7,748 nucleotides of DNA from an uncultured Lentisphaeraceae bacterium (GTDB lineage: Bacteria > Verrucomicrobiota > Kiritimatiellia > RFP12 > DVOR01): NCBI GenBank assembly GCA_946056345.1, contig CAMGJH010000044.1:1-7748 (forward strand). The letters run 5' to 3'. The notes beneath the pieces are model-generated. The model was given only the letters and a program-made list of their open reading frames with translations. It did not search any database and was not told the DNA's origin. Each line of letters starts with the position of its first letter. Position 1 is the first letter of the stretch. Below, in pieces: positions 1 through 7,038 of this stretch. The translations under genes were made by a program, and so were the position numbers.

Positions 1-2
1 AT

Positions 3-197
3 TGGCTCCGCGTGGCCCTCACCGCGCCGCCCGTAGATGGCAAGGCCAATGAGGCCGCCCGCCGCTTCCTCGCCGAGACCCTCGGCCTCCCCCGCACCGC
101 CGTCACCCTCCTCTCCGGCCAGACCGCGCGCTTGAAGCGCTTTGCCGTCTCCGGGATAACGCCTGAAGCGCTGCGCGCTTCGCTCGATAGGCGTTAG
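3..197 (+). CDS. DUF167 / YggU-family protein, C-terminal part (5' end outside window)
   Basis: The reading frame is open from base 3 (W-L-R-V-A-L...) and ends at TAG 195-197. The fragment carries the family hallmark of DUF167 (UPF0235, YggU): hydrophobic strand, then A-P-P-V-D-G-K-A-N, a helix with a conserved leucine (FLAETLGLP), and the S-G-Q-T-A-R-L-K strand. The family is a small alpha/beta protein of about 95-100 residues with no firmly established biochemical role. About 65 residues are visible, so roughly the first third lies outside the window. The GTG at 12 is an internal valine codon, not a start, because the family pattern continues upstream of it. The gene converges on recD2. Its last residues (L-D-R-R) and stop codon come from a heptad repeat, so the native C-terminus may have been altered by the repeat. 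Confidence 0.88.
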   Translation, partial: WLRVALTAPPVDGKANEAARRFLAETLGLPRTAVTLLSGQTARLKRFAVSGITPEALRASLDRR

Positions 198-306
198 GCG
201 ATAGGCGAGAATGCTGGCGCCTGAGGTGGAGGGCCCGGCCCAATTCCCAAAAGGTTGCCCGTCGCGGCATGCCGCGCTTCACGCCTATCGCCTATCGCCT
301 ATCGAG
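183..306. repeat. Inverted pair of CGATAGG heptad arrays at the ends of two convergent genes
   Basis: On the plus strand 185-208 reads as CGATAGG, CGTTAGG, CGATAGG, CGA. On the minus strand 304-282 reads as three perfect CGATAGG units plus CG. The arms 183-207 and 282-306 are complementary at 24 of 25 positions (the single mismatch involves base 194), with a 74-base loop. Each arm contains the stop codon of the gene running into it: TAG 195-197 for the DUF167 gene and TAG 287-285 for recD2. The heptad phase is the same in both, reading GAT AGG CGN TAG. The pair could act as a bidirectional terminator or transcript-end structure, but neither side has a T-tract. Heptanucleotide tandem repeats are known in other bacteria, for example the STRR elements of cyanobacteria. 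Any relationship to those is not claimed. Confidence 0.85.
198..284. other. Convergent intergenic region with a 14-bp palindrome
   Basis: These 87 bases separate the stop codons of the DUF167 gene and recD2. No credible gene lies here. Apart from the heptad repeats at both margins, the only clear structure is the perfect palindrome CGCGGCATGCCGCG at 263-276. It could form a short hairpin but is followed by no T-run on either strand. A small GC hairpin (GGGC/GCCC) is possible at 231-241. Confidence 0.6.
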
Positions 307-2483
307 GCGCTTGCTTGCAAGCGACTTGCAAGCGTTGTCTGGCGCAGGAGGTCGGCTTCGGCGTGGAGGGCAATCCAGAGGGCCTTGGGGGAACCGAGGA
401 CGATGACGAGCTGTTTGCCGCGGGTGATGGCGGTGTAGAGGAGGTTCTTGCGCAGGAGCTTGAAGTGCTGGGTGTGCAGGAGGATAATGACGGCGGGGTA
501 TTCGCTACCTTGGGACTTGTGGATACTGGTGGCGTAGGCGAGGACCAGTTCGTCGAGTTCGTCCTGCTTGTAGGGGACCTCGCGGCCGTCGAAGGTGACC
601 ACGAGGGTGCGCTCTTCGGGGTCGACGGCGGAGATGAAGCCGATGTCGCCGTTGAAGACCTCTTTGTCGTAGTTGTTGGCGATTTGCATCACGCGGTCGC
701 GGAGGCGGAAGGGGGTGTTGCCGCGGTAGAGGGCGGGGCCGACGGGGTTCATCGCGTGCTGGATGCGCTCGTTGAGGCGGTCGGTGCCCAGTTCGCCGCG
801 GCGCATGGGGGTGAGGACCTGAACCTCGTGGAGGGGGTCGAAGCCGAACTTGTGGGGGATGCGCTCGAGCATCAGGCGCAGGAGGATCTCCTGGATCTTG
901 GCCGGGTCAAGGGCCTGGGTGAAGTAGAAGTCGCTGGGCGCGCCGGCGGGGGGCAGCTCGAAGGTTTCGCCTTGGTTGACGCGGTGGGCATTGCGGACGA
1001 TGTAGCCGGAGGCATCTTGACGGAAGATGGTGGTCAGGCGCGAGCAGGGGATGACCCCCGAGGCGATGAGGTCGCCCAAGACGTTGCCGGGGCCGACGCT
1101 CGGGAGCTGGTCCACGTCGCCCACCAAAATGAGCGTGGCGGTGTCTGGGAGGGCCTCGAGGAACTTGCGCATCAGCGAAGCATCGAGCATGGAGCTCTCG
1201 TCGACGATGAAGACATCGCCGCGCAGGCGGTTTTCCAGGCAGTAGTGGAAGCCGCCGGTCTGGGGCTGGTAGCGCAGGAGACGGTGGAGGGTGGTGGCGG
1301 CGAAACCGGTCGACTCGGCCATTCGCTTGGCGGCGCGGCCGGTGGGGGCGGTGAGGAAGAGCTGGAGCTTGCGGGCCGAGAAGATTTCGCAGAGGGCGCG
1401 GATGATGGTGGTCTTGCCCACGCCCGGGCCGCCGGTGATGACCGAGACCTTCGCGCCAACGGACTGGGTGAGCGCTTGCCACTGCGCGGAGGCGAGCTTG
1501 AGGCCCATCCGCCCTTCGGCCCACTCGACGGCCTTGGCGGCGGCAATGGGGCGCCAGAGGATGGGCGTGTGCAGGAGCTTGGCTAGGCGCGTGGCGATGG
1601 CCACCTCGTCGGCGTAGTGCTCGGCCAGGTAGACGCGGTCCTCCTCCAGCACGATGACCTGGCGCTGGGCGTCGGCGAGGAGGGCTTCGTTGAGGCGCTC
1701 GACGGGGATGTCGAGGGTGTCGTTGGCCAGGAGGAGGAGCTCGGATTGCTTGAGGTAGATGTGGCCTTGGTCGTCGGCGGCGGTCTTGAGGCAGTGGAGG
1801 AGCCCGGCCTCGGCGCGGAGCTCGGAATCCTTGGCCACGCCCATCTGCAGGGCAATGCGGTCGGCCGTGAGGAAGCCAATGCCGCGAACGTCCTCGGCCA
1901 GACGGTAGGGGTTGCGCTTGACGATGGCAATGGCGTCTTGCCCGTAGCGGCGCCAGATACGCGCGGCCTGGCCGGTGCCGATGCCCTGCGATTGCAGGTA
2001 GATCATCACGGTGTGGCTCTGGCGCTGGTCGCTCCACGAGCGGCGGATCTCCGCGCACTTCTTGGCACCCACCTTGGGGACCTCGCGCAGACGGTCGGGT
2101 CGGTTGTCGAGGATGTCGATGGTGTCGCTGCCGAAGTGGGCGACGATGGCCTCGGCGAGCTTGGGGCCGATGCCGCGGATCATTCCGCTGGCCAGGAAGC
2201 GCTTGATGCCCTCGCGCGAGGTCGGGGCCACGCAGGTGAGCGTCTCGGCGCGGAACTGGCGGCCGAAACGCGGGTCCTCGGTCCAACGGCCCTCGGCGGT
2301 AATCTCCTCGCTGGGCCAGACGGTGGCGCACTTGCCCACCACCGTCAGCCGCCGCCCGTCGCGCATATCCCCGGCGGCCGGCGGGCGCACGGAGAGAACC
2401 GTATAGCCGGTCTCCTCGTTGCGGAAGACCACGCTCTCGACCGTGCCGGTGACGGTGGTCTCCTCGCCCGCAGTTGGGCTCAC
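285..2483 (-). CDS. recD2: RecD2-type ATP-dependent 5'-3' DNA helicase (RecD/TraA family, stand-alone)
   Basis: This 732-residue protein has the usual RecD2 length and domain order. It has an N-terminal OB-like segment (about 8-90), helix-hairpin-helix modules (about 95-220, including M-I-R-G-I-G-P-K and V-R-G-I-G-F), and then an SF1B helicase core. Core motifs are Walker A G-G-P-G-V-G-K-T-T at 351-359, motif Ia T-A-P-T-G-R-A-A-K-R at 378-387, Walker B V-D-E-S-S-M at 427-432, motif III G-D-V-D-Q-L-P-S-V-G-P-G at 455-466, F-R-Q at 487-489, motif V around H-K-S-Q-G-S-E (655-661) and motif VI Y-T-A-I-T-R-G at 683-689. RecD2 proteins unwind DNA 5'-3' and act in DNA repair without RecB or RecC; neither is visible here. 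The start is GTG 2483-2481 with GGAGG seven bases upstream (2495-2491). It overlaps the bioF stop by four bases (GTGA), suggesting translational coupling. The last residues (S-I-G-D-R-R) are encoded by repeat sequence. Confidence 0.95.
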   Translation of the reverse strand: MSPTAGEETTVTGTVESVVFRNEETGYTVLSVRPPAAGDMRDGRRLTVVGKCATVWPSEEITAEGRWTEDPRFGRQFRAETLTCVAPTSREGIKRFLASGMIRGIGPKLAEAIVAHFGSDTIDILDNRPDRLREVPKVGAKKCAEIRRSWSDQRQSHTVMIYLQSQGIGTGQAARIWRRYGQDAIAIVKRNPYRLAEDVRGIGFLTADRIALQMGVAKDSELRAEAGLLHCLKTAADDQGHIYLKQSELLLLANDTLDIPVERLNEALLADAQRQVIVLEEDRVYLAEHYADEVAIATRLAKLLHTPILWRPIAAAKAVEWAEGRMGLKLASAQWQALTQSVGAKVSVITGGPGVGKTTIIRALCEIFSARKLQLFLTAPTGRAAKRMAESTGFAATTLHRLLRYQPQTGGFHYCLENRLRGDVFIVDESSMLDASLMRKFLEALPDTATLILVGDVDQLPSVGPGNVLGDLIASGVIPCSRLTTIFRQDASGYIVRNAHRVNQGETFELPPAGAPSDFYFTQALDPAKIQEILLRLMLERIPHKFGFDPLHEVQVLTPMRRGELGTDRLNERIQHAMNPVGPALYRGNTPFRLRDRVMQIANNYDKEVFNGDIGFISAVDPEERTLVVTFDGREVPYKQDELDELVLAYATSIHKSQGSEYPAVIILLHTQHFKLLRKNLLYTAITRGKQLVIVLGSPKALWIALHAEADLLRQTTLASRLQASASIGDRR
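314..334. repeat. Two CTTGCAAGCG direct repeats, each with an 8-bp palindrome
   Basis: CTTGCAAGCG occurs at 314-323 and again at 325-334, an 11-base period or about one helical turn. Each copy contains the perfect palindrome CTTGCAAG. The repeats lie inside the last codons of recD2 (L-A-S-R-L-Q-A-S), immediately beside the heptad array at 282-306. They may belong to the same composite repeat or be chance in GC-rich sequence. Confidence 0.5.
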
Positions 2484-3616
2484 GCCTCGCCCTCCGAAAC
2501 GAGTGCGAGCAGCCGCGCGAAGGCCTCATCGTCCACCGCCGCGGTCAGCGAAAAGCGCAGGCGGGCGGTCCCTTCGGGCACGGTGGGCGGGCGGATGGGC
2601 AGCACATAAAAGCCCGCCTGGCGGAAACGCTCGGCCGCAGCGATGGCCGCTTCGTTACTGCCAATCACCAGCGGGACAATCTGCGAGGCGCTCGGGCAGG
2701 CAATGCCGCGCGCGGTAATCGCCTCGGTCAGCCGCCGCCCCATCTCGCGGACGCGCCGCCGGCGCTCGGCCATCGCCGGGAAGGCATCGAGGACGAAGCG
2801 GGTCCAGGCGAGGTTGATGGGGGGCAGGGCGGTGGTGAAGATGAACGGGCGCGTGCGGTTGACCAGCGTTTCGCGCACCACCTCGCGGCAGATGACGTAG
2901 GCGCCGGTGGAGCTCCACGCCTTGCCGCAGGTGCCCACCAAGAGGTCAATCGCGCCGGCGAGCCCCGCCTCGTGGGCACAGCCTAGGCCCGTCTGGCCAA
3001 AGACGCCCACGCCGTGCGCCTCGTCGAGGTAGAGCACCACGTTCGGGAAGTCGCGCTTCAAGGCCACCAGACCCGGGAGGTCCACGCGGTCGCCATCCAT
3101 CGAGAAGACGCTCTCGGTCATCACGAAGACCTCGTCGAAGTCAGCCGCGTGGCGCTCAAGGAGGGTGCGGGCGTGGGCGAGGTCGTTGTGGCGGAAGCGG
3201 AAGAATTTGCAGCCGGCCGCGCGAATGCCGTCAATCATACTCGCGTGGATGAGTTTATCGGCCAGGACCAGACTCTTGGGGCCGGCGAGTGCCGGGAGAA
3301 TGCCGGTGTTGGCGTGGTAGCCCGAGCCGAAGACCAGCGCGGCCTCGGCGCCGTAGGCTTGGGCAAGGGCCGCTTCCAGGCGCTGGACCGCCTCGCAATT
3401 GCCCGTGAGCAGACGAGAGCTCGCCGCGCTCAGGAGCCGATCTTCGCCGGAGAGCTGGGCGTAGAAGCGCTCGCGCAGCGCCGCGTCTTCCAGCAGCCCG
3501 AGGTAGTCGTTGCTTGAGAGGTTGACGAGCCCGGGCGGGACCTGCGGCAGGGCGCGGCGGCACCCGGCCTGGCCCAAGGCTTCAAGCGAGCGCTCGAGCG
3601 CGTCGTAGAAGGCCAT
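2480..3616 (-). CDS. bioF: 8-amino-7-oxononanoate synthase (BioF-type PLP alpha-oxoamine synthase)
   Basis: This predicted fold-type I PLP enzyme has 378 residues, the usual BioF size. BioF condenses L-alanine with a pimeloyl thioester, losing CO2, to make 8-amino-7-oxononanoate in biotin synthesis. Visible features are N-L-S-S-N-D-Y-L-G-L at 32-41, F-G-S-G-Y-H-A-N at 96-103, a ring-stacking His in K-L-I-H-A-S (H124), D-E-A-H-G-V-G at 198-204, the PLP-binding Lys in G-T-C-G-K-A (K232), R-P-F-I-F-T-T-A-L-P-P at 256-266 and R-P-P-T-V-P-E-G-T-A-R-L-R at 342-354. The last two blocks favour BioF over 2-amino-3-ketobutyrate ligase or serine palmitoyltransferase, which share the fold. After K232 the sequence is W-S-S-T-G-A-Y, less glycine-rich than in many BioF proteins. 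The ATG at 3616-3614 has AGGAGG at 3628-3623, overlapping the stop of the upstream gene. No other biotin gene is in the window. Confidence 0.85.
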   Translation of the reverse strand: MAFYDALERSLEALGQAGCRRALPQVPPGLVNLSSNDYLGLLEDAALRERFYAQLSGEDRLLSAASSRLLTGNCEAVQRLEAALAQAYGAEAALVFGSGYHANTGILPALAGPKSLVLADKLIHASMIDGIRAAGCKFFRFRHNDLAHARTLLERHAADFDEVFVMTESVFSMDGDRVDLPGLVALKRDFPNVVLYLDEAHGVGVFGQTGLGCAHEAGLAGAIDLLVGTCGKAWSSTGAYVICREVVRETLVNRTRPFIFTTALPPINLAWTRFVLDAFPAMAERRRRVREMGRRLTEAITARGIACPSASQIVPLVIGSNEAAIAAAERFRQAGFYVLPIRPPTVPEGTARLRFSLTAAVDDEAFARLLALVSEGEA

Positions 3617-3626
3617 CGCGCGCCTC

Positions 3627-4823
3627 CTAGCGGCGGCCGCGGAGCTGGTTGAAGCGCGCGGTCACCGGCAGCGGGCCCACAATCGGGCGGGCGTAGTCCA
3701 GGAAGAGCCCGGTTACGTTGTTGCCTTCGCTATTGATGTAGCAGTCGGGCAGCTCGCGGGTGTGCTTGGCCACGGCCGAGAGCGGCGCCACCGAGTAGTC
3801 AATCTGGTAGCTGGCGCCGGGCAGACGCGTCATCGTGATGGTGCCGCTACGGTACTTGCCGCCCACGGCCGCCTGCACGGCAGCCGACCCCACCAACCGC
3901 GCCTCGCGTGCGTCGACCTCCGAGGCCACGCCCACGAAGCAGCGCTGGATGAAGCCGAAGGTGTCGGCCCGCACGCGCTTGACCTTGAGCTTCTCGCGGA
4001 TGACGGCCGCCAGGTTCTCGCCCAGTGCCCCGGAGGTCAGCTGCACATTCCCGTGGGCATCGACCTCGTTGGAGAAGCTCTCGGCAATGGCCCGACCATC
4101 CTCGCCGCGAATTCCCTCGCTCACCGCCACCACGCAGCGCTTGTACTTGGCCAGACACTCCCCCACGTCCGAGACGAAGCGCTCGAGGGTGAAGGGCCGC
4201 TCGGGCACATAGACCAGGTGGGGGCCGTCGTCAGGGTCCTGCCGGGCGAGCGCGGCGGCGGCGGTCAAGAAGCCGGCATTGCGGCCCATAATGACGTCGA
4301 TCTTCACCCCGCCGAGGGCGCGGTTGTCCAGGTCGTCGCCGCGCACGGCGCAGGCCACGAAGCGAGCGGCCGAGCCGTAGCCGGGGGTGTGGTCGTTGCA
4401 GAGCAGGTCGTTATCGATGGTCTTGGGGATGTGGAAGCAACGCAGGTCGTAGCCCTGGGCCTCGGCCTCCTGGGCGATGATGTTGGCCGTCTCGGCCGAG
4501 TCGTTGCCCCCGATGTAGAAGAAGTAGCGGATGTTGCGCTTGGCGAGGACGGCGAAGAGCGCGCGGCAATCGTCGCTCGTCGGCTTACGCCGCACCGAGC
4601 CCAAGGCCGAACTCGGCGTCTGCGCCACCTTCAGCAACACTTCTTCGGGCTCGGCCCGTAGGTCGATGAAGTCCTCATCAAAGATCCCCTGGATCCCGTG
4701 CAGCGCGCCGTAAATCTCCACAATCTTGTTGGAGGCCTTGGCCGCGAGAACAGCACCAACCAAACTCTGATTGATGACCATCGACGGCCCGCCGCTCTGC
4801 GCAATGAGCATATTACCTGTCAT
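3627..4823 (-). CDS. pfp: Phosphofructokinase, probably pyrophosphate-dependent (PFK-A superfamily)
   Basis: The protein has 398 residues. It phosphorylates fructose 6-phosphate to fructose 1,6-bisphosphate, in a reaction that is reversible if PPi is the donor. Motifs are I-A-Q-S-G-G-P-S at 7-14, G-G-N-D-S-A-E-T at 105-112, P-K-T-I-D-N-D at 133-139 with catalytic Asp137, M-G-R-N-A-G-F at 179-185, V-P-E-R-P-F at 206-211 and F-G-F-I-Q-R at 289-294. Donor specificity is read from two positions: ATP enzymes such as E. coli PfkA have Gly at both, while PPi enzymes have Asp and Lys. Here they are D108 and K134, so PPi is predicted. The preceding residue is Asn107 where E. coli has Asp103. The start ATG 4823-4821 is chosen because AAAGGAGG lies just upstream (4838-4831) and the glycine-rich N-terminus begins at once. 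The frame stays open upstream to 5012, but that stretch overlaps dapL and is Arg/His/Pro-rich noise. Confidence 0.92.
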   Translation of the reverse strand: MTGNMLIAQSGGPSMVINQSLVGAVLAAKASNKIVEIYGALHGIQGIFDEDFIDLRAEPEEVLLKVAQTPSSALGSVRRKPTSDDCRALFAVLAKRNIRYFFYIGGNDSAETANIIAQEAEAQGYDLRCFHIPKTIDNDLLCNDHTPGYGSAARFVACAVRGDDLDNRALGGVKIDVIMGRNAGFLTAAAALARQDPDDGPHLVYVPERPFTLERFVSDVGECLAKYKRCVVAVSEGIRGEDGRAIAESFSNEVDAHGNVQLTSGALGENLAAVIREKLKVKRVRADTFGFIQRCFVGVASEVDAREARLVGSAAVQAAVGGKYRSGTITMTRLPGASYQIDYSVAPLSAVAKHTRELPDCYINSEGNNVTGLFLDYARPIVGPLPVTARFNQLRGRR

Positions 4824-4852
4824 GACCAAGCCTCCTTTCAGGGTGTGTTCGG

Positions 4853-6076
4853 TTAGCGCAACGCCTTGGCGATGCGGTCCATCGCCTCGATGACGCGGGT
4901 GCGGTCGTTGAAGGCGGAGATGCGGATGAAGCCTTCGCCGCACTTGCCAAAGCCGGCGCCGGGGGTGGTGACGACCTGCGCTTCGTTGAGCAGGCGGTCG
5001 AAGAAGTCCCACGAGCTGCCCTTGACGTTGACCCAGACGTAGGGGGAGTTATCCCCGCCGACGCAGGTGTAGCCGAGTTCCTGGATGCCCTTGCCGATGA
5101 GCTTGGCGTTGCCCAGGTAGTAATCGACCTGCTGGGTGCACTGGCAGGCGCCATCGCGCGAGTAGACCGCTTCGGCGGCGCGCTGGACGGGGTAGGAGAC
5201 GCCGTTGAACTTGGTGGTGTGGCGGCGGTTCCACATCGCGTGCAGGGGGATGGCGGAGCCGTCCTTGGCGTAGGCCACGAGGTTCTTGGGCACCACGGTG
5301 AAGGCGCAACGCACACCGGTGAAGCCGGCCTTCTTGGAGAAGGAGCGGAACTCGATGGCAACATCCTTGGCACCCTCGATCTCGTAGATGGAGTGGGGGA
5401 TCTCGGGGTCGCGGATGAAGGCTTCGTAGGCGGCGTCAAAGAGGATGAGGGCCTTGTTGGCCTTGGCGTAGGCAACCCAGGCGGCGAGCTGCTCGCGGGT
5501 GGCGACGGCACCGGTGGGGTTGTTCGGGAAGCAGAGGTAGATGAGGTCGACGGCCTCGGCGGGGGGCGCGGGGACAAAGTCATTGGCGGGCGTGCTCTCG
5601 AGGTAGTGCAACCCCTGGTAGCGACCGTCTACATTCGCGCCGGTGCGCCCGGCCATCACGTTGGTGTCCACATAGACGGGGTAGACCGGGTCGGGGATTG
5701 CAATGCGCAGCTCCTGGGCGAAGAGCTCCTGGATGTTGGCGCAGTCGCACTTCGAGCCATCGCTCACGAAGATCTCGCCGGGCTCGATGTCGCAGCCGCG
5801 GGCTTGATAGTCGTTCTTGGCGATGGCCTCGCGCAGGAAGTCGTAGCCTTGCTCGGGGCCGTAGCCGCGGAAGGTGGCCGAGTGGCCGAGCTCATCAACG
5901 GCCTTGTGCATCGCCTCCAGGCAGGCCGGCGCCAGGGGAAGCGTCACATCGCCAATGCCCAGGCGGATAACGTCCGCTTCCGGGTGCGCGGCCTGAAAGG
6001 CCTTCACGCGCTTGGCGATTTCGGAAAAGAGGTAAGAAGCCTGCAGCTTGCCATAGTTCTCATTGGCCAGAATCAT
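4853..6076 (-). CDS. dapL: LL-diaminopimelate aminotransferase (DapL)
   Basis: This is a 407-residue class I/II PLP aminotransferase, the usual DapL length. DapL converts tetrahydrodipicolinate directly to LL-diaminopimelate with glutamate as amino donor, bypassing the DapD/DapC/DapE route. It thereby feeds lysine and peptidoglycan synthesis. Typical DapL blocks are [13 protein letters not shown] at 5-17, R-L-G-I-G-D-V-T at 38-45, the Y-G-P-E-Q-G-Y region at 72-78, V-S-D-G-S-K-C-D at 104-111, F-P-N-N-P-T-G at 183-189, F-D-A-A-Y-E at 213-218, the PLP lysine in S-F-S-K (K248) followed by K-A-G-F-T-G-V-R, and the substrate carboxylate Arg in G-F-I-R-I-S (R385). The start ATG 6076-6074 is preceded by AAGGA nine bases away. 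The gene lies 36 bases after the acyltransferase gene, with a terminator-like hairpin between them, and 29 bases before the phosphofructokinase gene. DapL occurs patchily, including in Chlamydiae, Verrucomicrobia, Leptospira and plants. Confidence 0.95.
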   Translation of the reverse strand: MILANENYGKLQASYLFSEIAKRVKAFQAAHPEADVIRLGIGDVTLPLAPACLEAMHKAVDELGHSATFRGYGPEQGYDFLREAIAKNDYQARGCDIEPGEIFVSDGSKCDCANIQELFAQELRIAIPDPVYPVYVDTNVMAGRTGANVDGRYQGLHYLESTPANDFVPAPPAEAVDLIYLCFPNNPTGAVATREQLAAWVAYAKANKALILFDAAYEAFIRDPEIPHSIYEIEGAKDVAIEFRSFSKKAGFTGVRCAFTVVPKNLVAYAKDGSAIPLHAMWNRRHTTKFNGVSYPVQRAAEAVYSRDGACQCTQQVDYYLGNAKLIGKGIQELGYTCVGGDNSPYVWVNVKGSSWDFFDRLLNEAQVVTTPGAGFGKCGEGFIRISAFNDRTRVIEAMDRIAKALR

Positions 6077-6095
6077 CTTGTCGTATCCTTATGCT

Positions 6096-6127
6096 AAAAA
6101 ACGCAGCGCACCTCAGCGCGTCTGCGT
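6096..6127 (-). terminator. Intrinsic terminator hairpin after the acyltransferase gene, just before dapL
   Basis: Read on the minus strand, 6127-6122 (ACGCAG) pairs with 6106-6101 (CTGCGT). After a one-base bulge at 6121, 6120-6116 (CGCGC) pairs with 6111-6107 (GTGCG) with one G-U pair. The loop 6115-6112 is UGAG. Six T residues follow at 6101-6096, the first of them shared with the base of the stem. An 11-bp GC-rich stem, a tetraloop and a T-tract are the classic Rho-independent layout. The loop contains the acyltransferase stop codon TGA (6115-6113). Only 19 bases lie between the T-tract and the dapL ATG, so there is little room for a dapL promoter downstream of it. Partial readthrough or attenuation, or a dapL promoter inside the acyltransferase gene, is therefore needed. 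Confidence 0.72.
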
Positions 6128-7033
6128 GTACAAGGGGGTTAAAATCCAACGTCGGTTATGCCAGAACCACTGTTCGGGTTTGGCGCGAATGCGTGCCTCA
6201 AAGAGGTCCCACACCTGCTGGGTGAGGCGCTGGGCATCGGCCTCAGCGCTTGCATCGAGATCCGGGAAGATCGGCTCGCCCAAGTGCAATTTGTGGTGCG
6301 AAGCATCCACCCGCTCCATCATAAAGGGCACAATTGGCACATTGGCCATCCGCGCGAACTTGGCCAACCCTTTGCCCAACTGCACCTCCGGCTTTCCAAA
6401 GACCGTTACGCTCACGCCAGGCTTGTTATGCCGCACATCGGGCAGAATGGCAAAGACCCCGCCGCTCTTGAGGTGGTGGGCCACGCGCACAAAGGAGCTC
6501 GGCTTACGGCGGTCGACCGTCTGGAAGTTAATCCGGCTACGCCGCAACCACGCCTCGAAGAGGGGGTTATTCTGCGGTCGGCTCAGAGCCATCAACGGGA
6601 ACCCGAAGGCCGAACAGGCTACGCCCGCCAGGTCCCAGTTGCCCATGTGCGGCAGAGCGATGACGATGCCGCCGTGCTTATCAATCAGCCGCTGAAGCTT
6701 GGCCTTCCCCTCGGCCGCGCCTTCCAGGTGGTCGGCCAGATAGGCCAAGTCCATCTTCCGGGCGTGGAAGAGCTCGACAAAGTTCATCAGCAGATTCCAC
6801 ACCGAGGTGCGGGCAATTCGCCGACATTCCGCCACCGGCGTCTCTTGACCAAAGACCTCGCGAATGCGCGAAATCGTCTCGCGCTTCAACGGCCAGCAAA
6901 CGCGGAAGACCACCCGCAGGACCCCTGCGATCAGTCTCCCCGTCCACGCAATCGGCAACAAAGTCATCAGCCCCTGCAGCGTCCGCAGGGTGGCATACTC
7001 CACGCGATGGTGGAAGGCAATCTTCGCGCTCAT
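6113..7033 (-). CDS. Lipid A biosynthesis-type (KDO)2-lipid IVA acyltransferase, LpxL/HtrB family
   Basis: The 306-residue protein matches the late lipid A acyltransferase family. These inner-membrane enzymes transfer a fatty acyl chain from acyl-ACP to a hydroxyl of the KDO-lipid IVA acyl groups. Visible are a hydrophobic N-terminal segment (about 17-48) that probably anchors the protein in the membrane, and the catalytic H-x4-D/E motif as H-M-G-N-W-D (H129, D134). There is also the S-R-P-Q-N-N-P-L-F block at 151-159, P-D at 198-199 followed by a basic stretch, and the C-terminal P-E-Q-W-F-W-H-N-R-R-W block at 286-296, which is diagnostic of the family. Whether it is the LpxL-, LpxM- or LpxP-type enzyme cannot be told, so no symbol is given. 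The ATG at 7033-7031 lies five bases after the stop of the zinc-ribbon gene and has no clear Shine-Dalgarno sequence, so it probably depends on translational coupling. Its stop codon lies in the loop of a terminator hairpin. Confidence 0.9.
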   Translation of the reverse strand: MSAKIAFHHRVEYATLRTLQGLMTLLPIAWTGRLIAGVLRVVFRVCWPLKRETISRIREVFGQETPVAECRRIARTSVWNLLMNFVELFHARKMDLAYLADHLEGAAEGKAKLQRLIDKHGGIVIALPHMGNWDLAGVACSAFGFPLMALSRPQNNPLFEAWLRRSRINFQTVDRRKPSSFVRVAHHLKSGGVFAILPDVRHNKPGVSVTVFGKPEVQLGKGLAKFARMANVPIVPFMMERVDASHHKLHLGEPIFPDLDASAEADAQRLTQQVWDLFEARIRAKPEQWFWHNRRWILTPLYTQTR

Positions 7034-7038
7034 GCAGG

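Noticed and set aside
185..304. CRISPR array suggested by regularly repeated units
   Set aside because: The units are seven bases long, directly adjoining and in inverted arms. There are no spacers of CRISPR size and no cas genes.
255..1586. Long plus-strand open frame opposite recD2 (443 codons)
   Set aside because: It is antisense to a well-supported helicase gene and reads as Gly/Val/Ala/Glu-rich low-complexity sequence, as expected for the antisense of GC-rich coding DNA. It has no recognisable motif.
907..2529. Minus-strand open frame of 540 codons in another frame of recD2
   Set aside because: It is extremely Arg/Pro/His-rich, a frame-shifted shadow of the helicase gene, whose own frame contains all the helicase motifs.
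1617..2609. Plus-strand open frame opposite the 5' half of recD2 and the bioF end (330 codons)
   Set aside because: It spans the junction of two real minus-strand genes and has the same antisense-type composition with no domain.
4824..5012. Upstream extension of the phosphofructokinase frame
   Set aside because: It would add 63 Arg/His/Pro-rich residues overlapping dapL. A strong ribosome site at 4831-4838 supports the ATG at 4823.
5219..6097. Plus-strand open frame opposite dapL (292 codons)
   Set aside because: It is antisense to a highly conserved aminotransferase and resembles no protein family.
6077..6112. Lysine riboswitch in front of dapL
   Set aside because: The intergenic space is only 36 bases, far too short for an L-box aptamer, and the hairpin present is a simple terminator-type structure.
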